From contig CATLJY010000011.1 in assembly GCA_949987705.1 (NCBI GenBank), positions 1 through 64,000 of the forward strand: a stretch of 64,000 bases of DNA. Reading direction: 5' to 3'. Source of the DNA: Thereva unica. Taxonomy: Eukaryota; Arthropoda; Insecta; Diptera; Therevidae. A program made the translations under genes and the position numbers. Below the pieces are notes generated by a model that worked only from the letters and a program-made list of their open reading frames with translations, had not been told where the DNA came from and did not search any database. This document shows positions 53,105-64,000 of this stretch, piece by piece. The number at the start of each line of letters is the position of its first letter. Within the stretch, counting starts at the first letter, position 1.

Positions 53105-54329
53105 TGTTATGTAACGTAATTCGTATATAATTGTATATAACTCACATTTTATTATATAACTTACTCTTTTTTTTTTTATTCAGACAAAGGATGGAAACGT
53201 CTCCAAATTTAATTTATAAAAGAAATGATTGTTTGTTTTTGCATGTAAATAACTCACCGTCTTTTGTATGTCAAGCAGATTTTCAAAGGATAACTTGCTT
53301 CGCTGTTTTGTTTATACAAAAAAACACCTTTATATATTTTGTTTTTGGGCAATAGTTTATTTTTTACACGAAATACTTAGGGCACTAGATAGACACTTTT
53401 CCTTTAAGTCTAACTGAATGGAAATAATTTTCTCTCTAAATTTATGAAATCCTTTTATACAATACTATATTAATTAGTTACTATGAACCTTCGATTTGCT
53501 TCGATTTGTAAACGCTTATTTACAAAAACACATTTTTGCTTTAAACTTTCAAACGTATTGTTCCTTACACAAAGTACTTAGGACACTAGATTGTTTGTTC
53601 ACACATAAAACTCGTTGTCATGTAACTATATAAACACTATTCCTTTAAAACTAACCGAATGTAAATAACTTACTCTCTAAATTTACGAAGTATTTTTATA
53701 CAGTGCCACATTAATTAGTAATAGTCCGGGAGGCAGCGTTGCATTTTGGCGGCTCATTTCTTCCCACTTGATTTTTTTGCAATAGATAGTTTAGATAAGA
53801 CTAATAACAGAAACAACCGTCAGACGCCAGTATCGTGGTGGGGGTGGTCGTGGGAAAATGTGAAAGTGGTAAAAAAAAAATTCGTCGGCTTATTTCTTAC
53901 CACTTGAGCATTTGCACAGTTATTGTTTAAGTGATAATAAAAATTATAAAAAAAGTCAGCTGCGTACCTAGTGGGGGATTATACGTCAGTCGCTTGTATA
54001 AACCTGTCAAAAAAACACATTTTATAAAATCATTTCAAATTCAATGAAACTTATACATAAAATTTCTTTTATAATTAGAAGAATAAAAAGCACAATCACC
54101 TGTATGCACAATGGGGGTAACACCGTCAGCTGTCAGATAATAAGTGCTGATTGGGTTTTTAACGTTAGCATTTTATAATGTATTCAAAAAAGAAACTGAC
54201 TATCTTCACAACGTTATGCCAGCAGCTATCGACAATTTTTTGTGAATATAATCTGTAAACACATTATTTCAAAATATTTCTTGCGGCTGGAAAACAGCTT
54301 GGCTAAGATATGATGCATTAAATCCATTT

Positions 54330-57010
54330 TTTTGTATTGTGAGCATGGTTTTACTAAAAAAATGACCTAGCTGACTATCTTTCCCCCGTTATGTTGACAG
54401 CTGACGGCCAGTTTTTGTTAATATAATCTGTAGACTCATTATTGCAAAAGGTTTCATTCGTCTAGAAAACAGCTTGGCTAAGATATGATGGATTAAATCC
54501 ATTTTTTTTGTATTGTGAGCATGGTTTTACTAAAAATGACCTAGCTGACTATCTTTCCCCCGTTATGTTGACAGCTGACGGCCAGTTTTTGTTAATATAA
54601 TCTGTAGACTCATTATTGCAAAAGGTTTCATTCGTCTAGAAAACAGCTTGGCTAAGATATGATGGATTAAATCCATTTTTTTGTATTGTGAGCATGGTTT
54701 TACTAAAAATGACCTAGCTGACTATCTTTCCCCCGTTATGTTGACAGCTGACGGCCAGTTTTTGTTAATATAATCTGTAGACTCATTATTGCAAAAGTTT
54801 TCATGCGTCTAGAAAACAGCTTGGCTAAGATATGATGCATTAAATCCATTTTTTTGTATTGTGAGCATGGTTTTACTAAAAAAATGACCTAGCTGACTAT
54901 CTTTCCCCCGTTATGTTGACAGCTGACGGCCAGTTTTTGTTAATATAATCTGCAGACTCATTATTGCAAAAGGTTTCATTCGTCTAGAAAACAGCTTGGC
55001 TAAGATATGATGGATTAAATCCATTTTTTTGTATTGTGAGCATGGTTTTACTAAAAATGACCTAGCTGACTATCTTTCCCCCGTTATGTTGACAGCTGAC
55101 GGCCAGTTTTTGTTAATATAATCTGTAGACTCATTATTGCAAAAGGTTTCATTCGTCTAGAAAACAGCTTGGCTAAGATATGATGGATTAAATCCATTTT
55201 TTTGTATTGTGAGCATGGTTTTACTAAAAATGACCTAGCTGACTATCTTTCCCCCGTTATGTTGACAGCTGAGGGTCAGTGTTTGTTAATATAATCTGTA
55301 GACTCATTATTGCAAAAGTTTTCATGCGTCTAGAAAACAGCTTGGCTAAGATATGATGCATTAAATCCATTTTTTTGTATTGTGAGCATGGTTTTACTAA
55401 AAATGACCTAGCTGACTATCTTTCCCCCGTTATGTTGACAGCTGACGGCCAGTTTTTGTTAATATAATCTGTAGACTCATTATCGCAAAAGGTTTCATTC
55501 GTCTAGAAAACAGCTTGGCTAAGATATGATGGATTAAATCCATTTTTTTGTATTGTGAGCCTGGTTTTACTAAAAATGACCTAGCTGACTATCTTTCCCC
55601 CGTTATGTTGACAGCTGACGGCCAGTTTTTGTTAATATAATCTGTAGACTCATTATTGCAAAAGTTTTCATGCGTCTAGAAAACAGCTTGGCTAAGATAT
55701 GATGCATTAAATCCATTTTTTTGTATTGTGAGCATGGTTTTACTAAAAATGACCTAGCTGACTATCTTTCCCCCGTTATGTTGACAGCTGACGGCCAGTG
55801 TTTGTTAATATAATCTGTAGACTCATTATTGCAAAAGTTTTCATGCGTCTAGAAAACAGCTTGGCTAAGATATGATGCATTAAATCCATTTTTTTGTATT
55901 GTGAGCATGGTTTTACTAAAAATGACCTAGCTGACTATCTTTCCCCCGTTATGTTGACAGCTGACGGCCAGTGTTTGTTAATATAATCTGTAGACTCATT
56001 ATTGCAAAAGTTTTCATGCGTCTAGAAAACAGCTTGGCTAAGATATGATGCATTAAATCCATTTTTTGTATTGTGAGCATGGTTTTACTAAAATGACCTA
56101 GCTGACTATCTTTCCCCCGTTATGTTGACAGCTGACGGCCAGTGTTTGTTAATATAATCTGTAGACTCATTATTGCAAAAGTTTTCATGCGTCTAGAAAA
56201 CAGCTTGGCTAAGATATGATGCATTAAATCCATTTTTTTGTATTGTGAGCATGGTTTTACTAAAAATGACCTAGCTGACTATCTTTCCCCCGTTATGTTG
56301 ACAGCTGATTGCCAGTTTTTGTTAATATAATCTGTAGACTCATTATTGCAAAAGTTTTCATGCGTCTAGAAAACAGCTTGGCTAAGATATGATGCATTAA
56401 ATCCATTTTTTTGTATTGTGAGCATGGTTTTACTAAAAATGACCTAGCTGACTATCTTTCCCCCGTTATGTTGACAGCTGACGGCCAGTGTTTGTTAATA
56501 TAATCTGTAGACTCATTATTGCAAAAGTTTTCATGCGTCTAGAAAACAGCTTGGCTAAGATATGATGCATTAAATCCATTTTTTTGTATTGTGAGCATGG
56601 TTTTACTAAAAATGACCTAGCTGACTATCTTTCCCCCGTTATGTTGACAGCTGACGGCCAGTGTTTGTTAATATAATCTGTAGACTCATTATTGCAAAAG
56701 TTTTCATGCGTCTAGAAAACAGCTTGGCTAAGATATGATGCATTAAATCCATTTTTTTGTATTGTGAGCATGGTTTTACTAAAAATGACCTAGCTGACTA
56801 TCTTTCCCCCGTTATGTTGACAGCTGACGGCCAGTTTTTGTTAATATAATCTGTAGACTCATTATTGCAAAAGGTTTCATGCGTCTAGAAAACAGCTTGG
56901 CTAAGATAGGATGGATTAAATCCATTTTTTTGTATTGTGAGCATGGTTTTACTAAAAAAATGACCTAGCTGACTATCTTTCCCCCGTTATGTTCACAGCT
57001 GCGGCCAGTT
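54330..57010. repeat. 173-bp satellite array, 16 monomers
   Basis: The marker atgttgacagctga occurs at 54391, 54565, 54738, 54913, 55086, 55259, 55432, 55605, 55778, 55951, 56122, 56295, 56468, 56641 and 56814, and as atgttcacagct at 56989. Spacing is 171-175 bp, mostly exactly 173. Two monomer types alternate irregularly (ggtttcattcg with gatggatt, or gttttcatgcg with gatgcatt). Each monomer ends with a block (aacagcttggctaagatatg) also found at the inner end of both TIR arms. Confidence 0.9.
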
Positions 57011-57215
57011 TTTGTTAATATTATCTGAAAACTTATTATTGCGAGTTTCAAGCGACTGGAATACAATTGGGCTATAATTAAATTGATTTAATTCATTTTT
57101 TCTTGGTTTTTCTTATTTATTTCTGTACATCTAATTTTAATTTAATACAAAGCTATTTGGAAGCTAATAACCCATGGTTTCAAAGAAAAATAAATTTTAC
57201 ATTTTTCTACGTTAC

Positions 57216-57325
57216 TTATAAATAAGGTTCATCCTCAGTGGAATCTATTGAAGTGTCAAATTCATGATCACTTTCCTCAAAGCTGTCATCACAAGATGGA
57301 TTTAATCCATCATATCTTAGCCAAG
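57216..57325 (-). pseudogene. Possible acidic C-terminal coding remnant
   Basis: On the minus strand an open frame runs GLNPSCDDSFEESDHEFDTS then IDSTEDEPYL and a stop. The composition is strongly acidic and unlike the AT-rich background. It lies in the only unique internal segment of the TIR element, so it may be a remnant of the parent transposase gene. It is too short to assign to a family. Confidence 0.3.
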
Positions 57326-58511
57326 CTGTTTTTTAGACGCAAGAAATATTTTGAAATAATGTGTTTACAGATTATATTCACAAAAAATTGTCGATAGCTG
57401 CTGGCATAACGTTGTGAAGATAGTCAGTTTCTTTTTTGAATACATTATAAAATGCTAACGTTAAAAACCCAATCAGCACTTATTATCTGACAGCTGACGG
57501 TGTTACCCCCATTGTGCATACAGGTGATTGTGCTTTTTATTCTTCTAATTATAAAAGAAATTTTATGTATAAGTTTCATTGAATTTGAAATGATTTTATA
57601 AAATGTGTTTTTTGACAGGTTTATACAAGCGACTGACGTATAATCCCCCACTAGGTACGCAGCTGACTTTTTTTATAATTTTTATTATCACTTAAACAAT
57701 AACTGTGCAAATGCTCAAGTGGTAAGAAATAAGCCGACGAATTTTTTTTTTTACCACTTTCACATTTTCCCACGACCACCACCACCACGATACTGGCGTC
57801 TGACGGTTGTTTCTGTTATTAGTCTTATCTAAACTATCTATTGCAAAAAAAATCAAGTGGGAAGAAATGAGCCGCCAAAATGCAACGCTGCCTCCCGGAC
57901 TATAATTAGGAATCTTCGATTCGTTTCGCCACCGTCAAACCGTTTTTACAACACTACCTTTTAAATACAACCAAATCAACCTGATTTTTTTAAAACCGCG
58001 CACCGCCGCCGGTGAAGAACAAAACTAGACTCCATTTATTTTTGGGACGCGCCCGCCGCGGTCAAGGGTTTAGACAACACTTAACGATCGATCACTCGAT
58101 CGATCCTCAGTTTTTCGAAACTTTATTTTTAAAAGTCCTTCGATTGCATTTTTCCTCCGGGCCTTCAACCTAGGTGCAAAAGTCACCTGCTGGTGCTTGA
58201 CCCAAGGCTGAGGTCGCCGGCCGGAAAAACGCACCCGTCGGCTTTTCTTCAAGTGGCCTGAAACTGGCGCAATTTGCTTACGAGCTTTTTTCTTTCGTTT
58301 ATTAATTTCGCAAGGCAAATTGCGCTAAATATTCTTGCCAATTTCCTTTGGCGTTTCAGGTTACACTTGGATTTTGTGCACGGGTCATTTACCGACCCGT
58401 GCATTTTTTATGTCAACAAAATTCCGGGTTCAAGGAATTTTGGATTTGGAAATTTAGAAATTATTAGAAATTTTCTTAATTTTGAGGGTTGCTCAAAATT
58501 TCTACATAACA

Positions 58512-58524
58512 TTCCTTCCCCCCT
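58512..58524 (-). promoter_or_regulatory. Gypsy copy 2 polypurine tract
   Basis: In element sense aggggggaaggaa directly precedes the LTR start TGTTATGTAG. It is a better purine tract than that of copy 1. Confidence 0.75.
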
Positions 58525-58856
58525 GAAGCAAGAGAATCGCTACGGAGTAGAGCGATTCTCGTAGTTGAGATTATAAGGGAGAGGAGGGTGAATGCAAAAT
58601 CAAAAAAAAAAGTAAGATTATATGTAAATGGAGTTTTTATTAGGGGATGAAGTGGTTTGATAGTCACGAGAAATAATAGTAAATATATCGGTGGGAGGTG
58701 TAAACCAGAGGCTAGCTCTAGTTTGCCTGTGTGTGGGATATGGAGACATGAGTTGAGGTCTGCTAATTCAAGACCCGTCTAATTTTTCGTTTCATTGGAT
58801 AAAAGGTAGTATTGGTGGCTATTGTGTGTAGGGCCCGTTTGGGTCGTATACATTTT
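58525..58856. other. Gypsy copy 2 region between pol and 3' LTR
   Basis: About 330 bases separate the pol stop from the polypurine tract. No env, no antisense gene and no other ORF are present. Copy 1 has about 3 kb here. Confidence 0.7.
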
Positions 58857-61800
58857 TTAATTTTCATCATAAAAGGGTTTTAGTCGGTTGTTGTGAACTG
58901 TTACTAGCTTCTTATTTATTTTAATTGTTGAGTTTACTGGGCTGGGGACTGCGACCACTGTATAGGGTCCGATCCATATTTGGGATAATTTGTTCTTGCG
59001 CGCTTCGTTGTGTAGTAGAACCTTGTCTCCTACGTGTAGTGTTTGAGGTCGTGCCTTCCCATCATAATATCTTTTGGAGCGGTTTTTACTAGCGAGTAGA
59101 TTCTTACGTGCCAGTGCGTATGATTTTTGCAATTTATACCGAAGTTGATGATAATAACTTTCGTGATTGTATATAGGTTCTGGCTCTCGTTTTAAATTGG
59201 ATGGGACGTCGGCTGTAAAGCCGTAGAGGCAATCCATGGGGGTTAGTTTTGTCCCCTCGTGTACACTGTTGTTGTACACGAATGCTGCTGTCCGAAGAAA
59301 ATTGTCCCAGCTTTGGGGGCTCTCGTCTACGAGGGTGCGCAAGTATTCTATTAAAGGTCTGTGAGCGCGTTCTAGGGCTCCATTGGACTGAGGGTGGTAT
59401 GCTGAGGTTTGGAGTTTCTTAACCTTTAAGAGCCTACACACGCTTTTGAAAAGGTCACTCAGGAAGTTTGATCCCTGGTCGGTGACTATTTGTTTTGGTA
59501 TGCGATAGCGCGTGACGATTTCGTCGAAGAAAATTTGTGCTACCGTGTGAGCTTCCCCATTGGGAATGGCATACCAATCGATGAATTTTGTTAGGTTATC
59601 CTGGAAGGTTAGGATGTACTTGTTTCCCGAATGTGTTTCTTCCAGGGGGCCTACTATGTCTAAATAGACTTTATCGAAGGGTTTTTCAGCAATGTCCGTG
59701 ATAACCATGGGCATTCGGAATTGTCTAGAGGCCTTCATGGTTTGACATTTCTTGCACCTTCTTATATAGCGAGAGATATCGCGGAACATACGCCTCCACC
59801 AATATTTTTGGCGAATACGGTTATAGGTCTTCACGACTCCCTGGTGTCCACCGAAGGGGGAATCGTGATAATCTTTTAGGATTGTATTTATCTCCTCCTG
59901 ACTGGTAATGACCTCAACTTTCTTCTTCCCTTTGAGGTTGTTGTCTTTGGGAGGGTCTTCTGGGGTTTCATCTTCGATCTCAGGCGGTTTGGGCCCTTCC
60001 TCTGAGTGGGGGGCTTCTAGAGACGTAGTTCTTTTGTCCTTTTCGTCGTCTTTCTGCTTTTGCGCCTGTGCCCTTGTGATGATGTTGCATTGCTTGGGCG
60101 TCTCTTCTTGTTTTGTTTGGAGGTGTTTTCCGGGTTGGTGAACTTGAGCTTCTACCGTGAAGGTTTTTGGCTCCTCTACGTAGTGCGGTATACGGCTGAG
60201 TGCATCAGCATTTGTATTATATTTTCCCGGTTTGTACTCGATAGTGTAGTCGTATTCCGACAGCTTGTGGTGGAATCTCACTAGTCGAGTAGTTGGGTCT
60301 TTGACGTTGAATACGCCTTTGAGGGGTTTATGGTCCGTGTAGACCGTAAACTTCCGACCCATTGGATAACACCTGAAGTTTTTCACAGCCCAGACTATTG
60401 CCAGCAACTCTTTCTCAATGGTGGAGTAGTTGCGTTCTGCCTTGTTTAGGGTGCGGCTTGCGTAGGCAATAGGCTGGTCTTTTCCTACTTCTCCCTGAGA
60501 GAGCACTGCTCCGAGTGCCTCACTGCTCGCATCCGTTGTCAAGTTAAACGGCTTGTCGAAATCTAGATAGATTAGCAGTGGGGGGGATACTAAATTATTT
60601 TTTATTTGTTGGAATGCGTCTTCACACTTTGGTGTCCAAGAAAACTTTACGCCTTTGCGTAGAAGGTTCGTTAAGGGACGGACTGTTTTTGAAAAATCTG
60701 GGACGAATTTTCGGTAGTAATTGGCAAGGCCTAAGAACGATTGCACTTGCCTGATAGTCCGTGGGGCAGGGAACTTCTGGACGCATTCCGTTTTTCGTGG
60801 GTCTGGCAGAGCTCCTTTCTCTGAGCAAACGTGACCCAAATAAACAACTTCTTTTCGGAGGAATTGGCACTTCTCTGGTTGTAATTTGAGGTTATTTTCC
60901 CTCAACCGGTCGAAGACTCTCCGAAGTTTAGTATTATGGTCCTCAAGGTTTTTACCGTAGATGACGATATCATCCAGGTAGACAAAACATTCGAGGCCTT
61001 GCAGGCCTGTGAGGACATAGTTCATGAGCCGTTGGAACGTAGCCGGGGCTCCTTTTAGCCCGAACGGCATACGTTTGAACTCGTAGTGGCCGTAGTTTGT
61101 GCTGAAGGCTGTTTTAGCGCGATCTTGTGGTTCCACGAGTACTTGGTGGTAACCACTGGCCAAGTCGAGGGTAATGAAATATCTTGAGTGACCGAGTTGG
61201 TCTAGAATATCCTCGATTCGTGGCAGGGGAAATGCGTCGCCTATGGTTTTTTCGTTGACTTTTCGAAAGTCAACAACTACTCTCCACTTCTTCTCTCCAT
61301 TAGGGCCCGCCTTTTTGGGGACCACTAATAAGGGTGAGTTCCATGGGCTCTTACTGGGTTGGACTATGTCGTTGTCCAACATTTCTTCTAGTTGTTCGTT
61401 AATAACCTGCCTTTGTGTCTCGCGCAGCCTGTACATTTTTTGGTTAATGATTTGGTCGTAGATCATTGGAATTTCGTGGGAGATAGCGTCTGTGTAGGTG
61501 AGCTTATCTCCTTTTAAGTGGAATATGTCTGCGTATTCGTGACATAGGTAGTTCCTTTATGGACCTCTTCTCTTCGGTCGTTAGTGGATGATCAAGGTTG
61601 AGCTCCTCGTCCACTTTTTGAATGCGCTGTGCACGCTCTTGGTCGTCCGGGTCTTCATAGTCCGGGAATATGTGTCTAATGTGTAATAGGTTGGCGGCTT
61701 CCTGGTCACTGCTCTTGTGACCCCGTGTTGATTTGACCCCTAGTTTTTTCTGCCATTTGCGGCTTGTTTTGAGCGGTGGGGTGCCGGTATTGGTAACCGG

Positions 61801-62862
61801 TCTTCCGCACTCGCCGTTGTCTTTTTTGACAAAGAGCCTTGGGCTAGAACTTGCAGGGTTGGAATTGAGTGGTATTGTAGAGTAGCCATTTGTGGGGACG
61901 AGCGTTAGAGTTAGGCTCGTTAGGGCTACTGGATAGTTGTTAGCATTGAGGAGGCCAACAAATACTCTTTGGTTTCCAGAAGGTAAGAGGGCATTCGCGA
62001 GGAATACTCCCTCGGAGGGCTCTTGAGCTTTACAGAGCATTTCTTCCTCTAAACTTAATGGTATTGGTACCACCATCTGAGACCGGCCTGGGATACAAAT
62101 AGATTCCGTTAGGATTACCTTTTGTCTTAGGTCTTCATTGGTCTCGAAACCGTTTAGGTTGTTATCTAACTTTGATCCATCTTGAGATTGGCAGCTTGTA
62201 CTCCCTTCGGAGGGTACTTGGGAGACACCACCGGGGGTCGTCTCGGCTTCTACGAGCTGAGACTCCCTGGTTTGGGTTTGCTCCTGCTGCTCTCTAGGAT
62301 TCGGTTTGGTAGTTTTGGTTTGTAAAGGAAAGGTCATTTCTTCCGGATTAATTTCCGTGCAAGGAAATCGTAATGTTTTGTTGGGACCCTCAACGTTGCA
62401 GTGCTGGGAGAGGAAGTCGTTTCCTAGAAGGCCATCTTTGGGAATCTCTGGCATGTTCTGCACTATTTGGAAAGTGCAAGGAATTGGGGTTTTCAATTTG
62501 AAGTTTCCTTGGCAGCTTCCGAGAGTCTTCCCTTTACCGTATGGCGTTTCTAGCGTGCACTTTTGAGAAGGGTTTATGGTGACATTTTGTCGAAGCTTAT
62601 TCTTTTTTAGTATTGTAACCTCAGAGCCTGTATCCACCACTAGTTGTGTTTTGCCGTTGAGGCTTATGTCGAGCGGGAGAGTTACTAGTGGGTTTGTACC
62701 AGTTGAGGCCTGAGGTCCCCCATTTGGTTTATAGTTAGTGTTTACTGTCGGGCCGGGGGTATTTGGTCCGACTCTGAGAAGTTTCCCGATTGTGAGTTCT
62801 CCCATCGCTGTCTTTGTCGACAGTCTTCTGCCTGGTGGCCCCGTCTTCCGCAGAAATCGCAT
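58857..62862 (-). pseudogene. Gypsy copy 2 pol
   Basis: Protease: LVVDTGSEVTILKKNKL near 62630. The frame continues to about 61550, where a 4-bp insertion (actac/ctat context) shifts it within the block before RT (expected EYADIFHLKGDK). From there 869 codons are open: NSPLLVVPKKAG, WRVVVDFRKVNEKTIGDAFP, FVYLDDIVIYG, LTTDASSEALGAVLSQ, NYSTIEKELLAIVWAVKNF, then integrase GGHQGVVKTYNRI, CKKCQTMKAS, VYLDIVGPL, IVTDQGSNF, HPQSNGALERAH, and a C-terminus with VGDKVLLHNEARKNKLSQIW. RT, RNase H and integrase are thus intact; one frameshift separates them from protease. Confidence 0.9.
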
Positions 62863-64000
62863 GTGTGGCGTATGTTGAATACTCGCGATTGTTATTGCTT
62901 ACCTGGTTTTGATTATGTGGCGGTTGTGAACGGGGCAGTGATTGTTGTTGATTATTTTGCTGATAAGTATTATTATATTGTGATGGTCTACCGCCATTAT
63001 TGTTATTAGGGCGCTGTTCAGGGAAACGACCGTTATTAGGGAAGTTCGGTCGTGAGCGCTCTGGTGGGCGGCGACAATCCCGTGCATCGTGATTTGTCGT
63101 TCTACAAATAGTGCAATAGGGAGTATTTTTTCTTTTAATGCAATCGGTGTATGTGTGGCCCCTGTTTCGACAATAGCTACAGGTGACATTTGCCAACGGA
63201 TTGCCTTGAGATTTTTGAGGCGTTGGCGTTAATTGCGCCACCTGAGGTACTGTGGTAGTTGTGGTAGGGACTGGTATATTTGGTACACTCGGTTGTTGCG
63301 TATTGGGCAGGGGGAGATTGTAGTTCGTTAGTGTTGCTTGGGGTGGAATGTTATGTTCTGGTGATATGATACTGAGCGGAGTGATGGCGGCGGGCGCGTT
63401 ATGTTGAGCGGAGTAGAGCGAATGTGTCGTTTGTAGAGGAGTGGGGCCGTTTAGGCCTGACTGTGATGGATATGTATAAGGACCATTATTGTAAGCCAGC
63501 GTATATGGATTGTTGTACAGGTTGGGGGTTGATATATTTGGCCCACCTTGACTGTACATTGGCAGGGTTGATGGACTTTGGTACTGGGCATGGATGTTCA
63601 GTGTTGTTTGCTGAAGTCTCTCCATGTCCAGGGCCTTTTGGATTAAATTATCCAGGCCGTCATCGCCTGCTGCCAGCAAGTACTGGCATAAGTGTTGGTT
63701 GTTAATCCCTCCTTTTAATGCGCTTTTCGCAAAATCTTCTAACTGTACTTTGACTTGGGATGCTGCTTCGCCATATTTAGTTGTGGCGGCTTCTATGCAT
63801 AAAGACAGTTGTTGTTTTATGCGCGTGGTATACGCTGTGAGGGGTTCCATAGGGGACTGTCGGAGTGTTATTAGTTTATTAACTAACTCCTGATAAGTTT
63901 CCCTAGTCAAATAAGTGCGGTTGAGGAGCTTTTCAGCTTCCTCGAAGTTGGCTGGCTGACTTGAGGCTATTAGTTGGTATGCGTCGCCTCGAAGTCTGGT
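62735..64000 (-). pseudogene. Gypsy copy 2 gag (partial)
   Basis: The frame enters from the right edge and reads TRETYQELVNKLITLRQSPM, TKYGEAASQVKVQLEDFAKS and HLCQYLLAAGDDGLDNLIQK, then a long Pro/Thr/Asn-rich linker and two knuckles (CSYCRNRGHTYTDC, CTICRTTNHDARDC). A 1-nt frameshift near 62890 puts the third knuckle (CDFCGRRGHQAEDC) in the neighbouring frame, just before the frameshift heptamer. The annotated frame instead runs on to a stop at 62735. The capsid and first knuckles are intact. The N-terminus lies outside the window. Confidence 0.8.
62773..62779 (-). promoter_or_regulatory. -1 frameshift heptamer GGGAAAC in Gypsy copy 2
   Basis: In element sense tcgGGAAACttctcagag contains the same heptamer as copy 1, in the register G|GGA|AAC relative to the third-knuckle frame. 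The -1 product continues GKLLRVGP, collinear with GKLPAVGP of copy 1. Confidence 0.75.

Larger units (their letters stand above)
53724..57900. mobile_element. 4.2-kb element with 600-bp TIRs and a satellite core
   Basis: The ends gtccgggaggcagcgttgca (53724) and its inverse (57900) begin inverted repeats of about 605 bp (53724-54328 and 57297-57900), nearly identical along their length. They are flanked by TA on each side (53722-53723 and 57901-57902), consistent with a TA target duplication. Between the arms lies an array of sixteen 173-bp monomers plus about 300 bp of unique sequence. No transposase is present, so it is non-autonomous. TA duplication suggests a Tc1/mariner-type mobiliser, but the family is not recognised. 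Confidence 0.8.
53105..58511 (-). repeat. Presumed 3' LTR of Gypsy copy 2, interrupted
   Basis: In element sense the LTR starts TGTTATGTAG at 58511, directly after a polypurine tract, and appears to end TTACATAACA at 53105, giving matching inverted ends. Excluding the 4177-bp element at 53724-57900 its length is about 1.23 kb. Sequence on both sides of that insert (ttaattagt, cttcgatt) fits one continuous repeat-rich LTR. The partner LTR is outside the window, so the left end is inferred. Confidence 0.5.
58511..64000 (-). mobile_element. Ty3/Gypsy element copy 2 (no env), runs off the window
   Basis: The internal region on the minus strand contains gag (from the right edge), pol and a polypurine tract, in the same arrangement and with closely similar protein sequence to copy 1. 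It lacks env and the antisense accessory gene. The LTR sequence differs from that of copy 1. The 5' LTR and gag start are outside the window. It therefore represents a sister lineage of copy 1 that differs by the env module. Confidence 0.85.

Noticed and set aside
53107..53125. Start of a third, plus-strand LTR (tgttatgtaac)
   Set aside because: It is better explained as the end of the minus-strand LTR of Gypsy copy 2, which would mirror its TGTTATGTAG start.
54330..57010. CRISPR-like regular repeats
   Set aside because: The 173-bp units are contiguous satellite monomers with no short-repeat/unique-spacer structure, in a eukaryotic transposon context.

Overview
This window is repeat-derived DNA from an AT-rich insect (at least arthropod) genome. 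The assignment rests on the element families: a BEL/Pao element, a gypsy/errantivirus-like element, a Ty3/Gypsy family with an envelope gene, CR1/Jockey-group LINEs, a hAT, a PIF/Harbinger and Helitrons. I see no convincing single-copy host gene, tRNA, rRNA or CRISPR array. I cannot name the species.

Region 1 (1-11.1 kb) is a nest of LINEs. The outer LINE survives as three pieces (1-492, 6753-7513, 10568-about 11130). An RNase H-bearing LINE was inserted into it (493-6740), and that one was then split by a CR1-like LINE on the minus strand (652-5654). Further along, a 201-bp SINE-like element (7514-7714, 12-bp target-site duplication) and a second, 5'-truncated copy of the CR1-like LINE (7727-10567, plus strand) sit in the outer LINE.

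Region 2 (11.2-32.6 kb) is a minus-strand errantivirus-like provirus. Its env gene is split by a BEL/Pao element (11722-29077). The BEL env is in turn split by a hAT (18650-23485, 8-bp TSD) that carries a PIF/Harbinger (20070-20771, TTA TSD) inside its transposase gene. Two head-to-tail Helitrons (14957-17973) lie in the BEL env membrane segment, and a third Helitron (12958-14326) lies in the BEL 3' LTR.

Region 3 (32.6-38.7 kb) is AT-rich non-genic DNA. It holds two Helitron-like elements with internal 146-bp tandem repeats and one short ORF with a membrane segment.

Region 4 (38736-52034) is a nearly complete Gypsy element with about 2-kb LTRs, each holding a tandem array. It carries PBS, gag, a canonical -1 frameshift site, pol, an env preceded by a splice acceptor, and, between env and the 3' LTR, a convergent antisense gene. 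That gene has an ATG, a 93-nt intron with consensus splice sites, a 177-codon ORF (coiled-coil-like start, acidic 26-residue repeats) and an AATAAA signal after the stop. I consider this the most novel thing in the window; it resembles in layout the antisense genes of complex retroviruses.

Region 5 (53105-64000) is a second member of the same Gypsy family on the minus strand, running off the right edge. It has gag, the same frameshift heptamer and pol, but neither env nor the antisense gene. Its 3' LTR appears to hold a 4177-bp element with 600-bp terminal inverted repeats and sixteen 173-bp satellite monomers that resemble the inner end of those inverted repeats.
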